Part shown: piece after piece, positions 36,919 through 46,302 of the stretch
Position numbering within the stretch: position 1 is the first letter of the stretch
Layout: each line of letters begins with the position of its first letter
Assembly (NCBI RefSeq): GCF_002440555.1
Contig: NZ_DJUR01000043.1
Location: 57,316 to 121,315 of the forward strand
Origin: Aerococcus sp. UBA6277
GTDB lineage: Bacteria > Bacillota > Bacilli > Lactobacillales > Aerococcaceae
Direction: 5' to 3'
Length of the DNA stretch: 64,000 nucleotides
Position numbers and translations under genes: made by a program
Notes under the pieces: generated by a model
The model's database searches: none
What the model was told of the DNA's origin: nothing
The model's input: only the letters and a program-made list of their open reading frames with translations

Positions 36919-37851
36919 CTAATTCTTGATACTAGAATTTTTTCCTTTCAATGCACGCTCTCTTAGTTTAGCAATTCGAGACTGCTTTCTCCTGACTTCA
37001 AAGGAGAATCCGCGTCCAGTCACTTCAGATACTGGCGACACATACATAAAAGCATTCGCATCCATTTCAGTTACTTGGTTTTTCAGCCGCAGTAAGTCTT
37101 CCCGGTCAACAACTGTTGTAATCACAGCACGTGATTTCTTGGTATAGCCACCCTTAGCCGTATAGATGGTTGTCGCACGAGCCAATTCTGTCAAAATAAA
37201 ATCGTTGATTTCCCCTGCAATTTCTGACGTAATATTCACGTTGTAACGTGCGGAACCCCCAGTGATTACGCGGTCAACAACGACATTGGCTAGGAGGACC
37301 CCAATTGCGGCATATAAACCACGTTCAATCCCAAACACTAGCATATTCGCAAACAAGATGGTCATATCAGAAATCATAACCCCTGTCGCAAAGGTGACAG
37401 GTAGGTACATGTTCATTATTTTGGCAATAATATCTACCCCACCCGTTGTGGCACCGGCATTAAAAACTAGACCGACACCAGTTGAAAGGAGGACTTGTCC
37501 CAAAATCAAGTTGACCAATGGATCATCTGCAACTGCCCCTGTCACAGGCGCAAACCGTTCAAATACGGCATAAAAGCCTGAATAGAGGATGACAGAGTAC
37601 AGGGTTGTCCCACCAAACTCCTTACCAATCACTTTAATCCCAATGACCAGTAAGACTATATTAATGGCAAAAAGGATCACTGAATAAGGTAGCGGAATAA
37701 AGGGTGCCAACACCTGGGCCATACCTCCAGCGCCCCCACCGACAAGGGAATCAGGTACTAAGAAGAAATACAAACCGATGGTCATGCTTAAAGTCCCTAA
37801 AGTGATGATGAATAATTGCTGAATATCTAAAGCAGCTAATACTTTTTTCAA
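36919..37851 (-). CDS. YitT family membrane protein
   Basis: A 310-aa protein with five or six membrane spans in the first 200 residues (LVGGGAGGMAQVLAPF, GATTGGVDIIAKIMNMYLP) and a C-terminal cytosolic DUF2179 domain (TIYTAKGGYTKKSRAVITTVV). This architecture is diagnostic of YitT/YvjA proteins of unknown transport function. The frame is open to 37917, but the TTG at 37851 follows GAGAGG by 7 nt and gives the expected KKVLAALDIQ N-terminus. A minus-strand TATAAT at 37939-37944 may be its promoter. Confidence 0.88.
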   Translation of the reverse strand: MKKVLAALDIQQLFIITLGTLSMTIGLYFFLVPDSLVGGGAGGMAQVLAPFIPLPYSVILFAINIVLLVIGIKVIGKEFGGTTLYSVILYSGFYAVFERFAPVTGAVADDPLVNLILGQVLLSTGVGLVFNAGATTGGVDIIAKIMNMYLPVTFATGVMISDMTILFANMLVFGIERGLYAAIGVLLANVVVDRVITGGSARYNVNITSEIAGEINDFILTELARATTIYTAKGGYTKKSRAVITTVVDREDLLRLKNQVTEMDANAFMYVSPVSEVTGRGFSFEVRRKQSRIAKLRERALKGKNSSIKN

Positions 37852-37964
37852 TTTACTACCTCTCTTTCTTGTCCAATCTAATACACAAAATATAACAAAA
37901 TACCCTAGGGCAATCAATCAGTGCCCCTCAGAGTTTACATTATAATTAAAGCTTGTGATAAAAG

Positions 37965-37993
37965 TTGACAAAGTGACCATTTCAAATTAAAAT
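37965..37993 (+). promoter_or_regulatory. Promoter of the orphan ABC ATPase
   Basis: TTGACA (37965-37970), exact 17-nt spacer, TAAAAT (37988-37993): near-consensus. Confidence 0.78.
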
Positions 37994-38062
37994 ACCATTA
38001 AATTTATCAATCGAATATATACGAGTAGATGAATAAGAATGAAATCCGAGAGGGATGAGAAA

Positions 38063-38809
38063 ATGGCTGAAACAACAGCAACTGCAAAAGTTATTGTAAA
38101 TGATTTAAAGAAAAGCTTCGGTAAAAATGAGGTCCTTAAAGGGATCGACTTAACCATTAACCAAGGTGAGGTAGTTTGTATCATCGGACCATCAGGGTCT
38201 GGTAAATCAACATTCTTACGTTGTTTAAACCGTTTAGAAGACATTAACGGTGGTGAAGTTTTAGTAGATGGCACAAATATTGCCGACAAATCTATTGATA
38301 TTAATAAAGCACGTCAAAATATCGGCATGGTATTCCAACACTTTAACCTATTCCCACATTTAAGCGTTTTGGAGAATATTACCTTAGCGCCAACTGAATT
38401 AGGTAAGACACAAAAAGATGCCAGCAAAGAACAAGCTTTGTCTTTATTAGAACAAGTAGGCTTAGCGGATAAAGCAGAAGCTTTTCCAAACTCTTTATCT
38501 GGTGGACAAAAACAACGTGTGGCCATCGCCCGCGCTTTAGCAATGAATCCTGATATCATGTTGTTTGATGAACCAACATCAGCACTTGACCCAGAGATGG
38601 TTGGTGACGTATTAAACGTAATGAAAGACCTTGCTAAAGAAGGTATGACCATGGTCGTTGTAACACATGAGATGGGCTTTGCCCGTGAAGTAGCTGACCG
38701 CGTAATCTTCATGGACGGCGGATACGTTGTCGAAGAAGGTAAACCTGAAGACATCTTCAGTAACCCACAACACAACCGTACAAAAGAATTCTTAGACAAA
38801 GTTTTATAA
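38063..38809 (+). CDS. Amino-acid ABC transporter ATP-binding protein (orphan)
   Basis: A 248-aa GlnQ-type ATPase: Walker [11 protein letters not shown] loop [18 protein letters not shown], signature LSGGQKQR, Walker [14 protein letters not shown] loop VVTHEMGF. It is closely similar to the ATPase at 24191-24922, but no permease or binding protein adjoins it and it has its own promoter and terminator. It may serve permeases encoded elsewhere. The start MAETTATAK follows GAGAGGGATGAGAAA; the frame can be extended eight codons into that RBS. Confidence 0.9.
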   Translation: MAETTATAKVIVNDLKKSFGKNEVLKGIDLTINQGEVVCIIGPSGSGKSTFLRCLNRLEDINGGEVLVDGTNIADKSIDINKARQNIGMVFQHFNLFPHLSVLENITLAPTELGKTQKDASKEQALSLLEQVGLADKAEAFPNSLSGGQKQRVAIARALAMNPDIMLFDEPTSALDPEMVGDVLNVMKDLAKEGMTMVVVTHEMGFAREVADRVIFMDGGYVVEEGKPEDIFSNPQHNRTKEFLDKVL

Positions 38810-38822
38810 TAAATAACGACAG

Positions 38823-38859
38823 AAAAGGTATGTGATGTTTTCTATCACATACCTTTTTC
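38823..38859. terminator. Terminator between the orphan ATPase and the GNAT gene
   Basis: A perfect 14-bp stem AAAAGGTATGTGAT / ATCACATACCTTTT with a 7-nt loop, between convergent genes. Confidence 0.92.
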
Positions 38860-38876
38860 TTTATTCACTTCAAATT

Positions 38877-39416
38877 CTATCTTACAGCACCATACAAGGC
38901 TTTGTCCGAAATACCTGAATTATTGGCTAAAGCTGCTTTTCGTAGCCCTTCATATTCGAAGTTTAAGGCTAAAGCCAGTTGTCTGTCAGCTTCATTTCGA
39001 CTATCTTGATCAAAAGACAAACGGTTCATTTGCACTTCTTTAAACAAGAAATGCACAATATTTTCTAAAGCTTCCTTCGCCAAACCTTGGTCTTTATAGG
39101 CTTGACCCATACAGAAGGTTAAGTCTGCAGCCTGAGTATCTTTATGCACTTCAGTCACTACGATTTCTCCTACCGCTTCTCCAGAAGATTTGTCTTCCAC
39201 ACACCATCTGTAGGTTTTACTTCTGTCCTTGCGTTTATCCCACTTCTCTAAAATGCTTTTACTATCAGAAACGGATTGGTGCTTGTCCCATGTAACAAAT
39301 TCTGTATCTGCCGTATTCCCTGCCCAATTCTTGAACATGTCCTTGGCATCACTTGTTTTGAACTTACGTAACAATAGATGTTGCGTTTCTATTGTCTTGG
39401 TTCCTTTATGATTCAT
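38877..39416 (-). CDS. GNAT family N-acetyltransferase (RimJ/RimL-like)
   Basis: A 179-aa acetyltransferase. The N-terminal pattern IETQHLLLRKFKTSDAKDMFKNW is typical of the Acetyltransf_3 subgroup, as are the middle VGEIVVTEV strand, the pyrophosphate-binding YKDQGLAKEAL loop and the later FDQDSRNEADRQLALALNFEYEG. The acceptor (ribosomal protein, antibiotic or small metabolite) cannot be told. It is convergent with the orphan ATPase. Confidence 0.85.
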   Translation of the reverse strand: MNHKGTKTIETQHLLLRKFKTSDAKDMFKNWAGNTADTEFVTWDKHQSVSDSKSILEKWDKRKDRSKTYRWCVEDKSSGEAVGEIVVTEVHKDTQAADLTFCMGQAYKDQGLAKEALENIVHFLFKEVQMNRLSFDQDSRNEADRQLALALNFEYEGLRKAALANNSGISDKALYGAVR

Positions 39417-39547
39417 AACTAACCCCTACTAACGATTTACTTGAAAATTCATGTAATCGATTCATATTTCACAATCTATTATAGCATGTTTTTCTAATGT
39501 AAAAATAGGATTGTGAACTTTTTAAACATTCGAAACAAATTTAGTAC

Positions 39548-39576
39548 TTGTTTATCCCTGGTTTATGCCTTATAAT
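39548..39576 (+). promoter_or_regulatory. Promoter of trhO
   Basis: TTGTTT (39548-39553), 17-nt spacer, TATAAT (39571-39576). Confidence 0.65.
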
Positions 39577-39628
39577 GTAATCCGTAAAAACTCGCAGTCA
39601 TACCTGCAATATGATGGAGGAATAATAA

Positions 39629-40597
39629 ATGAATAATAACGAATTCCAGGTACTACTTTACTATAAATATGTACCTATTAAAGATGCAGAACAATTCGCC
39701 AAAGACGAATTACAATTCTGTAAATCACTCGGCTTAAAAGGCCGTATTTTAATTGGTGATGAAGGGATCAATGGTACTGTATCTGGGCCAAAAGAAGCGA
39801 CTGAACGCTACATGGAACACATGCATGCTATGGAAGAATTTTCTGACCTATGGTTTAAAATTAACGAAGCGGATGACTACGCACACAAAAAAATGTTCGT
39901 ACGTTACCGTGAAGAAATCGTTTCTTTAAACTTAGAAGAAGATTTAAACCCTAACGAATTATCTGGTACCCACTTAGATCCAGCTGATTTCCGTGAAGCA
40001 ATGTTAGATGAAGATACTGTTTTATTAGATACACGAAACGACTATGAGTATGATCTTGGTCACTTCAAAGGCGCTATCCGCCCTGATATCCGTAACTTCC
40101 GTGAATTACCTGAATGGGTACGCGAAAACAAAGAAAAATTCATGGACAAAAAAGTCCTTGTTTACTGTACTGGTGGCGTACGTTGTGAGAAATTCTCAGG
40201 TTGGATGATTCGTGAAGGTATCGAAAACGTTAGCCAATTAAACGGTGGTATTGAAAACTACGGTCAAGACGATGAAACTCGTGGCGACTTATGGGAAGGT
40301 AAAATGTACGTGTTTGACGACCGCATCTCTGTACCAATCAACCATGTTGACCCATCAATCGTTGGTAAAGACTACTTCGACGGTACACCATGTGAACGTT
40401 ACGTAAACTGTGGTAACCCTGAATGTAACAAACAAATCTTAGCTTCAGAAGAAAACCAAGAAAAACATCTTGGTGGTTGTACACACGAATGCCGTGTTCA
40501 CCCACGCAACCGTTACGTACAAGCTAAAGGTTGGTCTCACGATGAAATCGTTGCACGTTTAGCAGCAATCGGTGAAGAACTAACCGTAGAAGCATAA
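39629..40597 (+). CDS. trhO: tRNA uridine(34) hydroxylase TrhO, rhodanese type
   Basis: A 322-aa protein of the YceA/YbfQ family that hydroxylates U34 of certain tRNAs using oxygen. The N-terminal domain shows [16 protein letters not shown], the rhodanese domain has the active Cys180 in YCTGGVRCE, and the C-terminal part holds a Cys cluster ([15 protein letters not shown] and CTHECRVHP) typical of the family. Normal length. ATG follows TGGAGG. Monocistronic with promoter and terminator. Its codon use is strongly biased toward preferred codons. Confidence 0.95.
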   Translation: MNNNEFQVLLYYKYVPIKDAEQFAKDELQFCKSLGLKGRILIGDEGINGTVSGPKEATERYMEHMHAMEEFSDLWFKINEADDYAHKKMFVRYREEIVSLNLEEDLNPNELSGTHLDPADFREAMLDEDTVLLDTRNDYEYDLGHFKGAIRPDIRNFRELPEWVRENKEKFMDKKVLVYCTGGVRCEKFSGWMIREGIENVSQLNGGIENYGQDDETRGDLWEGKMYVFDDRISVPINHVDPSIVGKDYFDGTPCERYVNCGNPECNKQILASEENQEKHLGGCTHECRVHPRNRYVQAKGWSHDEIVARLAAIGEELTVEA

Positions 40598-40606
40598 TTT
40601 AGAAAT

Positions 40607-40641
40607 CAAAAGACCGCTAGGAAAACCCTGGCGGTCTTTTT
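40607..40641 (+). terminator. Terminator of trhO
   Basis: AAAAGACCGCTAG / CTGGCGGTCTTTT, 13-bp stem with one G-U and a T run. Confidence 0.92.
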
Positions 40642-40665
40642 GCGTCCCTTCTTTGCAAATTGATA

Positions 40666-42270
40666 TCAACTTGGTTGTACTCTTCTACTTTCTAAATAGT
40701 ATTTTCTAGTGTAATTTTTCATACTCTCTTCCGGGACATAATGTTCGACGTCTATAACTAACTTATTTAAATTAGCCACTGTTTTGTTTATGGCTAAAGC
40801 ATTCTGTTTATCTAGTGAAGCATTTCCTTCATCAATTAAGAGTATTGGTTTATCAAACAGAATTGCTCTTGCAATTTCTACTCTTTTCAATTGTCCTCCT
40901 GATAATCCTTCTCCATCTTCTCCGATTAGATAATTTAAACCTACTTGCTGTATTAATTCTTCTAACCCTGCTTTTTTAATTGCTTCACTTAACTTTTCTT
41001 CGCTTACTTCTTTTCCTAATGTAATATTGTTTCTCAGTGTGTCATTAAATATAGCAACCGTTTGGGGAATTAAACTTACATAATTGTATAATTCATTTTT
41101 GCTAATGCTTTTCATATCTTCGCCATTAATGAAAATTTTACCATTAGTTGGGGTTAATTCTTTTGTCAGTAATTTTAAAAATGTCGATTTACCACTACCT
41201 GAAGCTCCTTCTAAAAGTACATCATCGTTTGAATTTAATGTTAAATCTAAATGCTCAAAAATTTTCTTGTCCTCATAATTGAATGAAACATTTTGAAAAA
41301 CAACCGAATCAATCTTCTGGTTCCTTAATACATTGGTATCATCTGGCTGTTTGAATTCCAATGTATTAATTATCGTCTTCTTGATTTCTCCTATACTGTT
41401 TAACTTGTTTATACACTGCGATAATCCTAAAAAATTATTTATGATCCAACTACTGGAGTATTGAACAGCTACAAAAGACGCTAACGAAATTCGCCCTTGA
41501 ATAGTAAAGTAGATACCCATGCCAATCGGAAAATACATAAATAAATATGATAAAGCGATGACCAATGCATTCGACAATGAGATGGCATTATTCATATCTT
41601 TAGTACTCTCTTCTAAACCTTTTACTTTCTGATAAAATTTTTTAATGAAATAATTTTCGGATTTATATGAAGCTATTGTTTCAGCCCCACTTAAGATATC
41701 CTTTAGCATAGAACAAAAGGATTTATTCTCTTTTGTCCAATGACTATTACTTTCTTCTATTTTTTCTTTATAAATGTTTGTAAACAGTGGTGTTACTGAT
41801 GTAAACACTAAAAAGATAACGGTCATTAAAAAACTATTGCTCATAGAAAAAGTCAAAATAACAACTAGAGTAACTAAATAGCTGACGACATTGAATAGTT
41901 GCTTTACGTAATTTTCTTCAAGTAACTTGAGATCGTTCATAAAAAATGATGTATTACTTGATACTCCTTCGGTTTTACTTAAAGAAGTCTCTTTTTCTAA
42001 AATTTTCCTTATTAATTCAGTCTTTAAAGACGTGTTAAAAAAAGCAATATTCTTATTTGTCCAAAAATCTTTTAAATAAGTAATAATAGAAAACAATATG
42101 TAACCCAAGACAACAAGAATAATGTACTTTAATAATAGAGAGGTGTCTTTTTCCTCAATAACCTTAAAAATATACGCATAAGTAGCGGCATTAAAAGTAG
42201 TCTCTACTGCTGCAAGTCCAATGAAAATAAAAGCTGCAGCTAGGTACTGTTTATTATAAAATTTAATCAT
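40666..42270 (-). CDS. ABC transporter, fused permease and ATPase (exporter type)
   Basis: A 534-aa half-transporter. Six membrane segments lie in residues 1-310 and the ATPase domain follows from about 325: Walker A GASGSGKST, Q loop SLIPQ, signature LSGGQLKR, Walker B ILLIDEGNASLD with the catalytic Glu present, and H-loop His in DVEHYV. No peptidase domain is present at the N-terminus. It is clearly more AT-rich than neighbouring genes and sits divergently from an Rgg-like regulator, which suggests acquired DNA and regulator-controlled export, perhaps of a peptide. The start follows GGAGGGATACAA. Substrate unknown. Confidence 0.88.
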   Translation of the reverse strand: MIKFYNKQYLAAAFIFIGLAAVETTFNAATYAYIFKVIEEKDTSLLLKYIILVVLGYILFSIITYLKDFWTNKNIAFFNTSLKTELIRKILEKETSLSKTEGVSSNTSFFMNDLKLLEENYVKQLFNVVSYLVTLVVILTFSMSNSFLMTVIFLVFTSVTPLFTNIYKEKIEESNSHWTKENKSFCSMLKDILSGAETIASYKSENYFIKKFYQKVKGLEESTKDMNNAISLSNALVIALSYLFMYFPIGMGIYFTIQGRISLASFVAVQYSSSWIINNFLGLSQCINKLNSIGEIKKTIINTLEFKQPDDTNVLRNQKIDSVVFQNVSFNYEDKKIFEHLDLTLNSNDDVLLEGASGSGKSTFLKLLTKELTPTNGKIFINGEDMKSISKNELYNYVSLIPQTVAIFNDTLRNNITLGKEVSEEKLSEAIKKAGLEELIQQVGLNYLIGEDGEGLSGGQLKRVEIARAILFDKPILLIDEGNASLDKQNALAINKTVANLNKLVIDVEHYVPEESMKNYTRKYYLESRRVQPS

Positions 42271-42329
42271 TTGTATCCCTCCGTATCCGTTTGTACTGTT
42301 ATTTTATCTTATTTCGAGCACTCTTTATG

Positions 42330-42347
42330 TTATGATATGGGTCATAA
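42330..42347. promoter_or_regulatory. Dyad in the exporter-rgg divergent promoter region
   Basis: TTATGA-TATGGG-TCATAA, an inverted repeat with 6-nt spacer between the two divergent genes. The left arm runs into a TATGAT -10-like sequence on the plus strand. It is a candidate binding site for the adjacent regulator. Confidence 0.4.
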
Positions 42348-42376
42348 ACTACCCAAAAAATACGGAGGTACATCAG

Positions 42377-43258
42377 TTGATAGGATTAACGTTTAGAAAA
42401 ATACGTATGCAGAAAAACATTTCACAAAAAGAAGTTTACACAGGCATTGTTTCTAGATCTTTCTTTCAAAAATTTGAGAAAGGACTACACTCTATTTCTG
42501 TAGAAAAATTTCAAGAATTATTAAATAGGATAAATGTATCTTACGATGAATTTATGTATAAACATCATGGGAAACTCTTTACCACAGATGATTTTTTAGT
42601 GACTATTTTTAACGCTTACTGGAATCAAGATCCACATTCTTTAACCAACCTCCATAACAAATTACGCTTTTCGTCCAATCAAACAGAAGTCTTTTTGAGC
42701 AGAGTTGCACTATTATTCAAACTTATTTTATCTAAAGAGTCAGATGGTGATTTAAGTTTCGACTTTATCTTTAACTATCTAGACAGAATAAGCAGCTGGA
42801 CCTTTTTTGAAACAAAATTATTTAATAATATTATGTCTATAGTCCCTTCTAAGAAAAGAAACCAATATTTCAAAAAAGCACAATTTTTTTTCGACAACAG
42901 CAAAGGACTAGCAGCCGTTAATAGTGAATTTTCAAACTGGCATTCTCATCTTTATGTCAATTTTATCCATTTAACTTTGGAAGAAAAAGAACTCAATAGA
43001 GCAAAAATAGCTATTGAAGACATGCGGATAAGTCGACAAAATTTATATACCAGTGAGCGGAATGAACTGGCTTATTTATTTTTAAAAAACTTAATCCGTC
43101 TTTATGACAAGAAAGAAAGAGACCAAGCAATAGAAGCACTAAAAAAAATAACCGATTTGTCACAAATAGTAAATAAGTTGAATAATGAAACCTATTCAAA
43201 ATTGGTCACTACTCACCAAGAAAAGACTGAACCATTGCATGCTAAAAGCGAAAACTAA
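42377..43258 (+). CDS. Rgg/GadR/MutR-like transcriptional regulator
   Basis: A 293-aa regulator. The N-terminal 55 residues form an XRE-type helix-turn-helix with the Rgg hallmark ISQKEVYTGIVSRSFFQKFEKG, and the rest is a helical repeat region typical of peptide-binding RRNPP proteins. The TTG at 42377 follows GGAGG by 8 nt; the in-frame ATG at 42332 lies 32 nt before this RBS and adds a non-conserved tail. Rgg proteins often respond to short exported peptides and control adjacent genes, here the divergent ABC exporter. No peptide gene with a good RBS was found nearby. Confidence 0.85.
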   Translation: MIGLTFRKIRMQKNISQKEVYTGIVSRSFFQKFEKGLHSISVEKFQELLNRINVSYDEFMYKHHGKLFTTDDFLVTIFNAYWNQDPHSLTNLHNKLRFSSNQTEVFLSRVALLFKLILSKESDGDLSFDFIFNYLDRISSWTFFETKLFNNIMSIVPSKKRNQYFKKAQFFFDNSKGLAAVNSEFSNWHSHLYVNFIHLTLEEKELNRAKIAIEDMRISRQNLYTSERNELAYLFLKNLIRLYDKKERDQAIEALKKITDLSQIVNKLNNETYSKLVTTHQEKTEPLHAKSEN

Positions 43259-43460
43259 TTAACCCGATTAAAAAACTACATAATCTCTGGCTTGTTACGC
43301 TCTTAATCAAATCTATGCCTTATACGAGAAGGCAAACTTATAGACAATTGGATATTTTCCTGCTGGAGCGATTGATTTTGAAAAAAGTTTATAGAGAGAT
43401 AACATCACTAGAGGAATGTCTGCCTTATCGTATTAAATCAAAAAGAAATAACTAAGAAAA

Positions 43461-43512
43461 AAAATAGAACCTCTTCTGGGTCGTAAAATCAGAAGAGGTT
43501 CTATTTTTCTAT
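43461..43512. terminator. Bidirectional terminator between rgg and the ABC importer
   Basis: A perfect 18-bp stem AAAATAGAACCTCTTCTG / CAGAAGAGGTTCTATTTT with T runs on both strands. In the 315-nt gap (43259-43573) nothing else is supported. Confidence 0.95.
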
Positions 43513-43573
43513 TTATTATTCTTGTATCAAAAATAATCATTTATGGAATATCATTTTATATACGGTCTCGCTC

Positions 43574-44377
43574 TCACCCTAGTATTAAAGCGTCATCGTT
43601 TAATGCACGTCCTGATTGTTTTTTGAACATGTCTAATAATTGTTGTACGGTTAATTGCTTCTTCTCTTCACCAGAGATATCAATCAAGATGCGGCCATTG
43701 TCCATCATCAACAAGCGGTTACCCATTTGTATGGCTTGTTCCATATCATGTGTAATCATCAAGGCTGTTAATTGATCTCGTTGGATTACTTCTTCAGTTA
43801 ATTTTAAAACCATGTCCGATGTTTTAGGGTCTAAGGCTGCTGTATGCTCATCTAATAGTAAGACTTTTGGCTTTTTCAAAGTCGCCATCAATAATGTTAA
43901 TGCTTGACGTTGTCCACCAGAAAGCAAGCCAACTTCAGCAGTTAATCTATTCTCCAAGCCTAAGTCCAATAGTTTCAAGGCTTCTTTAAATTGTTCACGT
44001 TGCTTGTTGTTGACCCCTCGTCCAAATCCAAATGAGTGTCCGCGACGGTCTGCAATAGCCATGTTTTCTTCGATAGTTAAGCGGCTAGCAGTCCCCATCC
44101 GTGTGTCTTGGAATACGCGTGATACTAGGCCTGCACGTTTGTTGGCATTTAGGTTAGTCACATCTTTATCTTCAATTTTAATAGTCCCTTGGTCTACCAA
44201 TAGCGAACCGGCAATGGCATTTAGGAAAGTCGATTTTCCAGCCCCGTTACCCCCAATAATGGTGATGAAATCCCCTTTTTCCACCTTTAGGTCGATCCCT
44301 TTTAATACGTGGTTTTCGTTTGGTGTTTTAGCTTCAAATGTTTTATGTACACTTTGTAATGTTAATACGCTAGTCAT
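43574..44377 (-). CDS. ABC importer ATP-binding protein (ABC_sub_bind-type system)
   Basis: A 267-aa ATPase: Walker A GGNGAGKST, Q-loop VFQDTRMGTA, signature LLSGGQRQALTL, Walker B VLLLDEHTAALD (His replaces the usual Pro after the catalytic Glu, as in this subfamily), H loop ITHDMEQA. It belongs to the three-gene systems predicted to import tryptophan, tyrosine or related compounds. It is the last gene of the operon, 15 nt after the permease. Confidence 0.92.
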   Translation of the reverse strand: MTSVLTLQSVHKTFEAKTPNENHVLKGIDLKVEKGDFITIIGGNGAGKSTFLNAIAGSLLVDQGTIKIEDKDVTNLNANKRAGLVSRVFQDTRMGTASRLTIEENMAIADRRGHSFGFGRGVNNKQREQFKEALKLLDLGLENRLTAEVGLLSGGQRQALTLLMATLKKPKVLLLDEHTAALDPKTSDMVLKLTEEVIQRDQLTALMITHDMEQAIQMGNRLLMMDNGRILIDISGEEKKQLTVQQLLDMFKKQSGRALNDDALILG

Positions 44378-44392
44378 TGGTCAAACTCCTTT

Positions 44393-45292
44393 CTACGCTT
44401 CTTTACTTGTGATTGAATTTTTCACAACTTTTTTACCGTGTTGACGAACAGCTGGCACCCCAAGCGCTACGGCTAGGATTAAGGCTGAGAATAAACGGAC
44501 GTCATTTGGATTGAAGTTTAATTCTAATACCAATAGTAATAGTAACCGGTAAATGATTGACCCTAATACAATCGCTAATAAGCGTTTTACAAAGGTGATG
44601 TTTTTCCCGATGGCTTCGCCAATGACTACTGAGGCTAAACCGATAACCATTGCCCCAACACCCATGTTGACATCTGCATAGCCGTTGTTTTGCGCTAATA
44701 AACCACCTGATAAACCAACTAATCCGTTGGCTACCATGAAGCCGATAATCTTTGTCCAGTCTGTATTGATTCCGTTGGCTTCACTCATCATATAGTTATC
44801 ACCTGTTGCACGGATGGCTAAACCGATTTGCGTATCGAAGAACCATTTAAGTAAGGCGATAATAGCTATAACAACGATTAACCCAATAACGATAACTGCT
44901 GAAGTCTTGTCTTCAATCAATTGACGCATTTGCGTCACCAAAGTATTTTGACTTAATAATGGTAAGTTAGCTTGACCTAAAATACGTAGATTAATAGAGT
45001 ATAAACCTGTCATGGTAATGATTGACGCAATCAAAGCTGGCACTTTTAATTTTGTGTGTAATAAACCAGTGATTAGTCCAGCACCTGCCCCAATGACAAA
45101 TGATAGTAAGGTGGCCATCCAAGGTTCCATGGCAAATTCAAAAATTAACCGTGATACCAAAGCTGCCCCTAAAGAAAACGACCCTTCAACGGTCATATCG
45201 GCTACGTTTAGGATCCGGTAAGTCAAGTAAACCCCCATCGCCAATAACCCCCATAACAATCCTTCTGATATACTGCCTAAAATAACACTCAT
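44393..45292 (-). CDS. ABC importer permease (ABC_sub_bind-type system)
   Basis: A 299-aa permease with about eight or nine hydrophobic segments, of the branched-chain-amino-acid-permease-like superfamily: LLWGLLAMGVYLTYRILNVAD at the N-terminus, the conserved DMTVEGSFSLGAA motif and FKLGLAIRATG-like IGLAIRATGDNYMM. The frame is open 27 codons upstream into the binding-protein gene, but MSVILGSISEG at 45292 follows AGAGAGGATTTTAAC. Partner of the flanking ATPase and binding protein. Confidence 0.92.
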   Translation of the reverse strand: MSVILGSISEGLLWGLLAMGVYLTYRILNVADMTVEGSFSLGAALVSRLIFEFAMEPWMATLLSFVIGAGAGLITGLLHTKLKVPALIASIITMTGLYSINLRILGQANLPLLSQNTLVTQMRQLIEDKTSAVIVIGLIVVIAIIALLKWFFDTQIGLAIRATGDNYMMSEANGINTDWTKIIGFMVANGLVGLSGGLLAQNNGYADVNMGVGAMVIGLASVVIGEAIGKNITFVKRLLAIVLGSIIYRLLLLLVLELNFNPNDVRLFSALILAVALGVPAVRQHGKKVVKNSITSKEA

Positions 45293-45314
45293 GTTAAAAT
45301 CCTCTCTCTTCCCT

Positions 45315-46277
45315 TTATTCTGCCACTTGGATGCTATCAGGATCAATGCCCAGCGCTTCCGCCATGTCTTCATTTACGTATAATTCTAATTCTTCAGCTT
45401 GCTCAATCGGCATGGTCGAAGGATCTTCACCTTCAATTACACGTGCTGCCATTACAGCTGTTTGACGGCCCAATTCATAGTAGTTTAATGAGTAAGTCGC
45501 TAGTCCACCATCTTCCACTTGGTCAATTGATCCAGCAACTACCGGCACTTGGTATTGTTCAGAAACTGCACCAACCGTTGACGCTGCCCCTGCCATGATA
45601 TTATCTGTTGGAATATATAATAGTTCCGCTTCAGACATCACAGAATTCAAGGCTTGTTGTACATCATTAGTTGAGGTGACCGTACGAATGACTGGAATTT
45701 TACCAGCCGCTACAATAGCTGCTTCAGCTTGTTCTGCTTGAATCTGCGAGTTGACCTCACCCGTGTTGTAGATGATGCCAACTTTTTCCGCTTCAGGTTT
45801 AATCGACATTAAGAGCTCAACTTGCTGCTCAACCGGCATCTGGTCGCTTGTTCCCGTCACATTTCGGCCCGAACCCTCTAGTGATTCCGCCAAACCTGCT
45901 GTTAAAGGATCAGTTACGGCTGTAAAAAGGAGTGGTTTCTCCTCTTCCGTCACGGCCAGTGCCTGAATCGTTGGTGTTCCGATACCTAAAACTAGCTCAG
46001 AATTCTTCAACAGTTGTCCTGCCATTGGATACAAGTTGGCTTGCTGACCTTGGGCATTCATCCGGTGGTAAACCACGTCAACGCCCTCTTCATACCCCAG
46101 TTCGGTCATCCCATCAATAAAACCTTGCTCCGCATCATTTAAGGAATTGTGGTCCATAATCGACAAAATACCGATATCTATAATGCCATTATCTTCAGAA
46201 TTCTCACAGCCAGCCACAAAAATAGCCAAACTGGCTAGTAAAGCTACCAAGCTTTTCTTTAAGCTTAATCTTTTCAT
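45315..46277 (-). CDS. ABC importer substrate-binding lipoprotein (ABC_sub_bind family)
   Basis: A 320-aa binding protein of the family formerly DUF534. The signal peptide ends in FVAGC with lipidated Cys24. Family patterns are GILSIMDHNSLNDAEQGFIDG, ELVLGIGTPTIQAL, the TAVTDPLTAGL segment and VGIIYNTGEVNS. Related systems in streptococci are linked to tryptophan uptake, in others to tyrosine; the ligand here is unproven. It is the first gene of the operon and is preceded by a long structured leader and a terminator 26 nt ahead of its GGGGAG RBS. Confidence 0.92.
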   Translation of the reverse strand: MKRLSLKKSLVALLASLAIFVAGCENSEDNGIIDIGILSIMDHNSLNDAEQGFIDGMTELGYEEGVDVVYHRMNAQGQQANLYPMAGQLLKNSELVLGIGTPTIQALAVTEEEKPLLFTAVTDPLTAGLAESLEGSGRNVTGTSDQMPVEQQVELLMSIKPEAEKVGIIYNTGEVNSQIQAEQAEAAIVAAGKIPVIRTVTSTNDVQQALNSVMSEAELLYIPTDNIMAGAASTVGAVSEQYQVPVVAGSIDQVEDGGLATYSLNYYELGRQTAVMAARVIEGEDPSTMPIEQAEELELYVNEDMAEALGIDPDSIQVAE

Positions 46278-46302
46278 TATTTACTCCCCTTTATAATCAA
46301 TC

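Noticed and set aside
43315..43455. 46-codon frame after rgg as a peptide-pheromone gene
   Set aside because: No RBS and too basic and long for a typical short hydrophobic Rgg pheromone; kept only as a low-interest observation.
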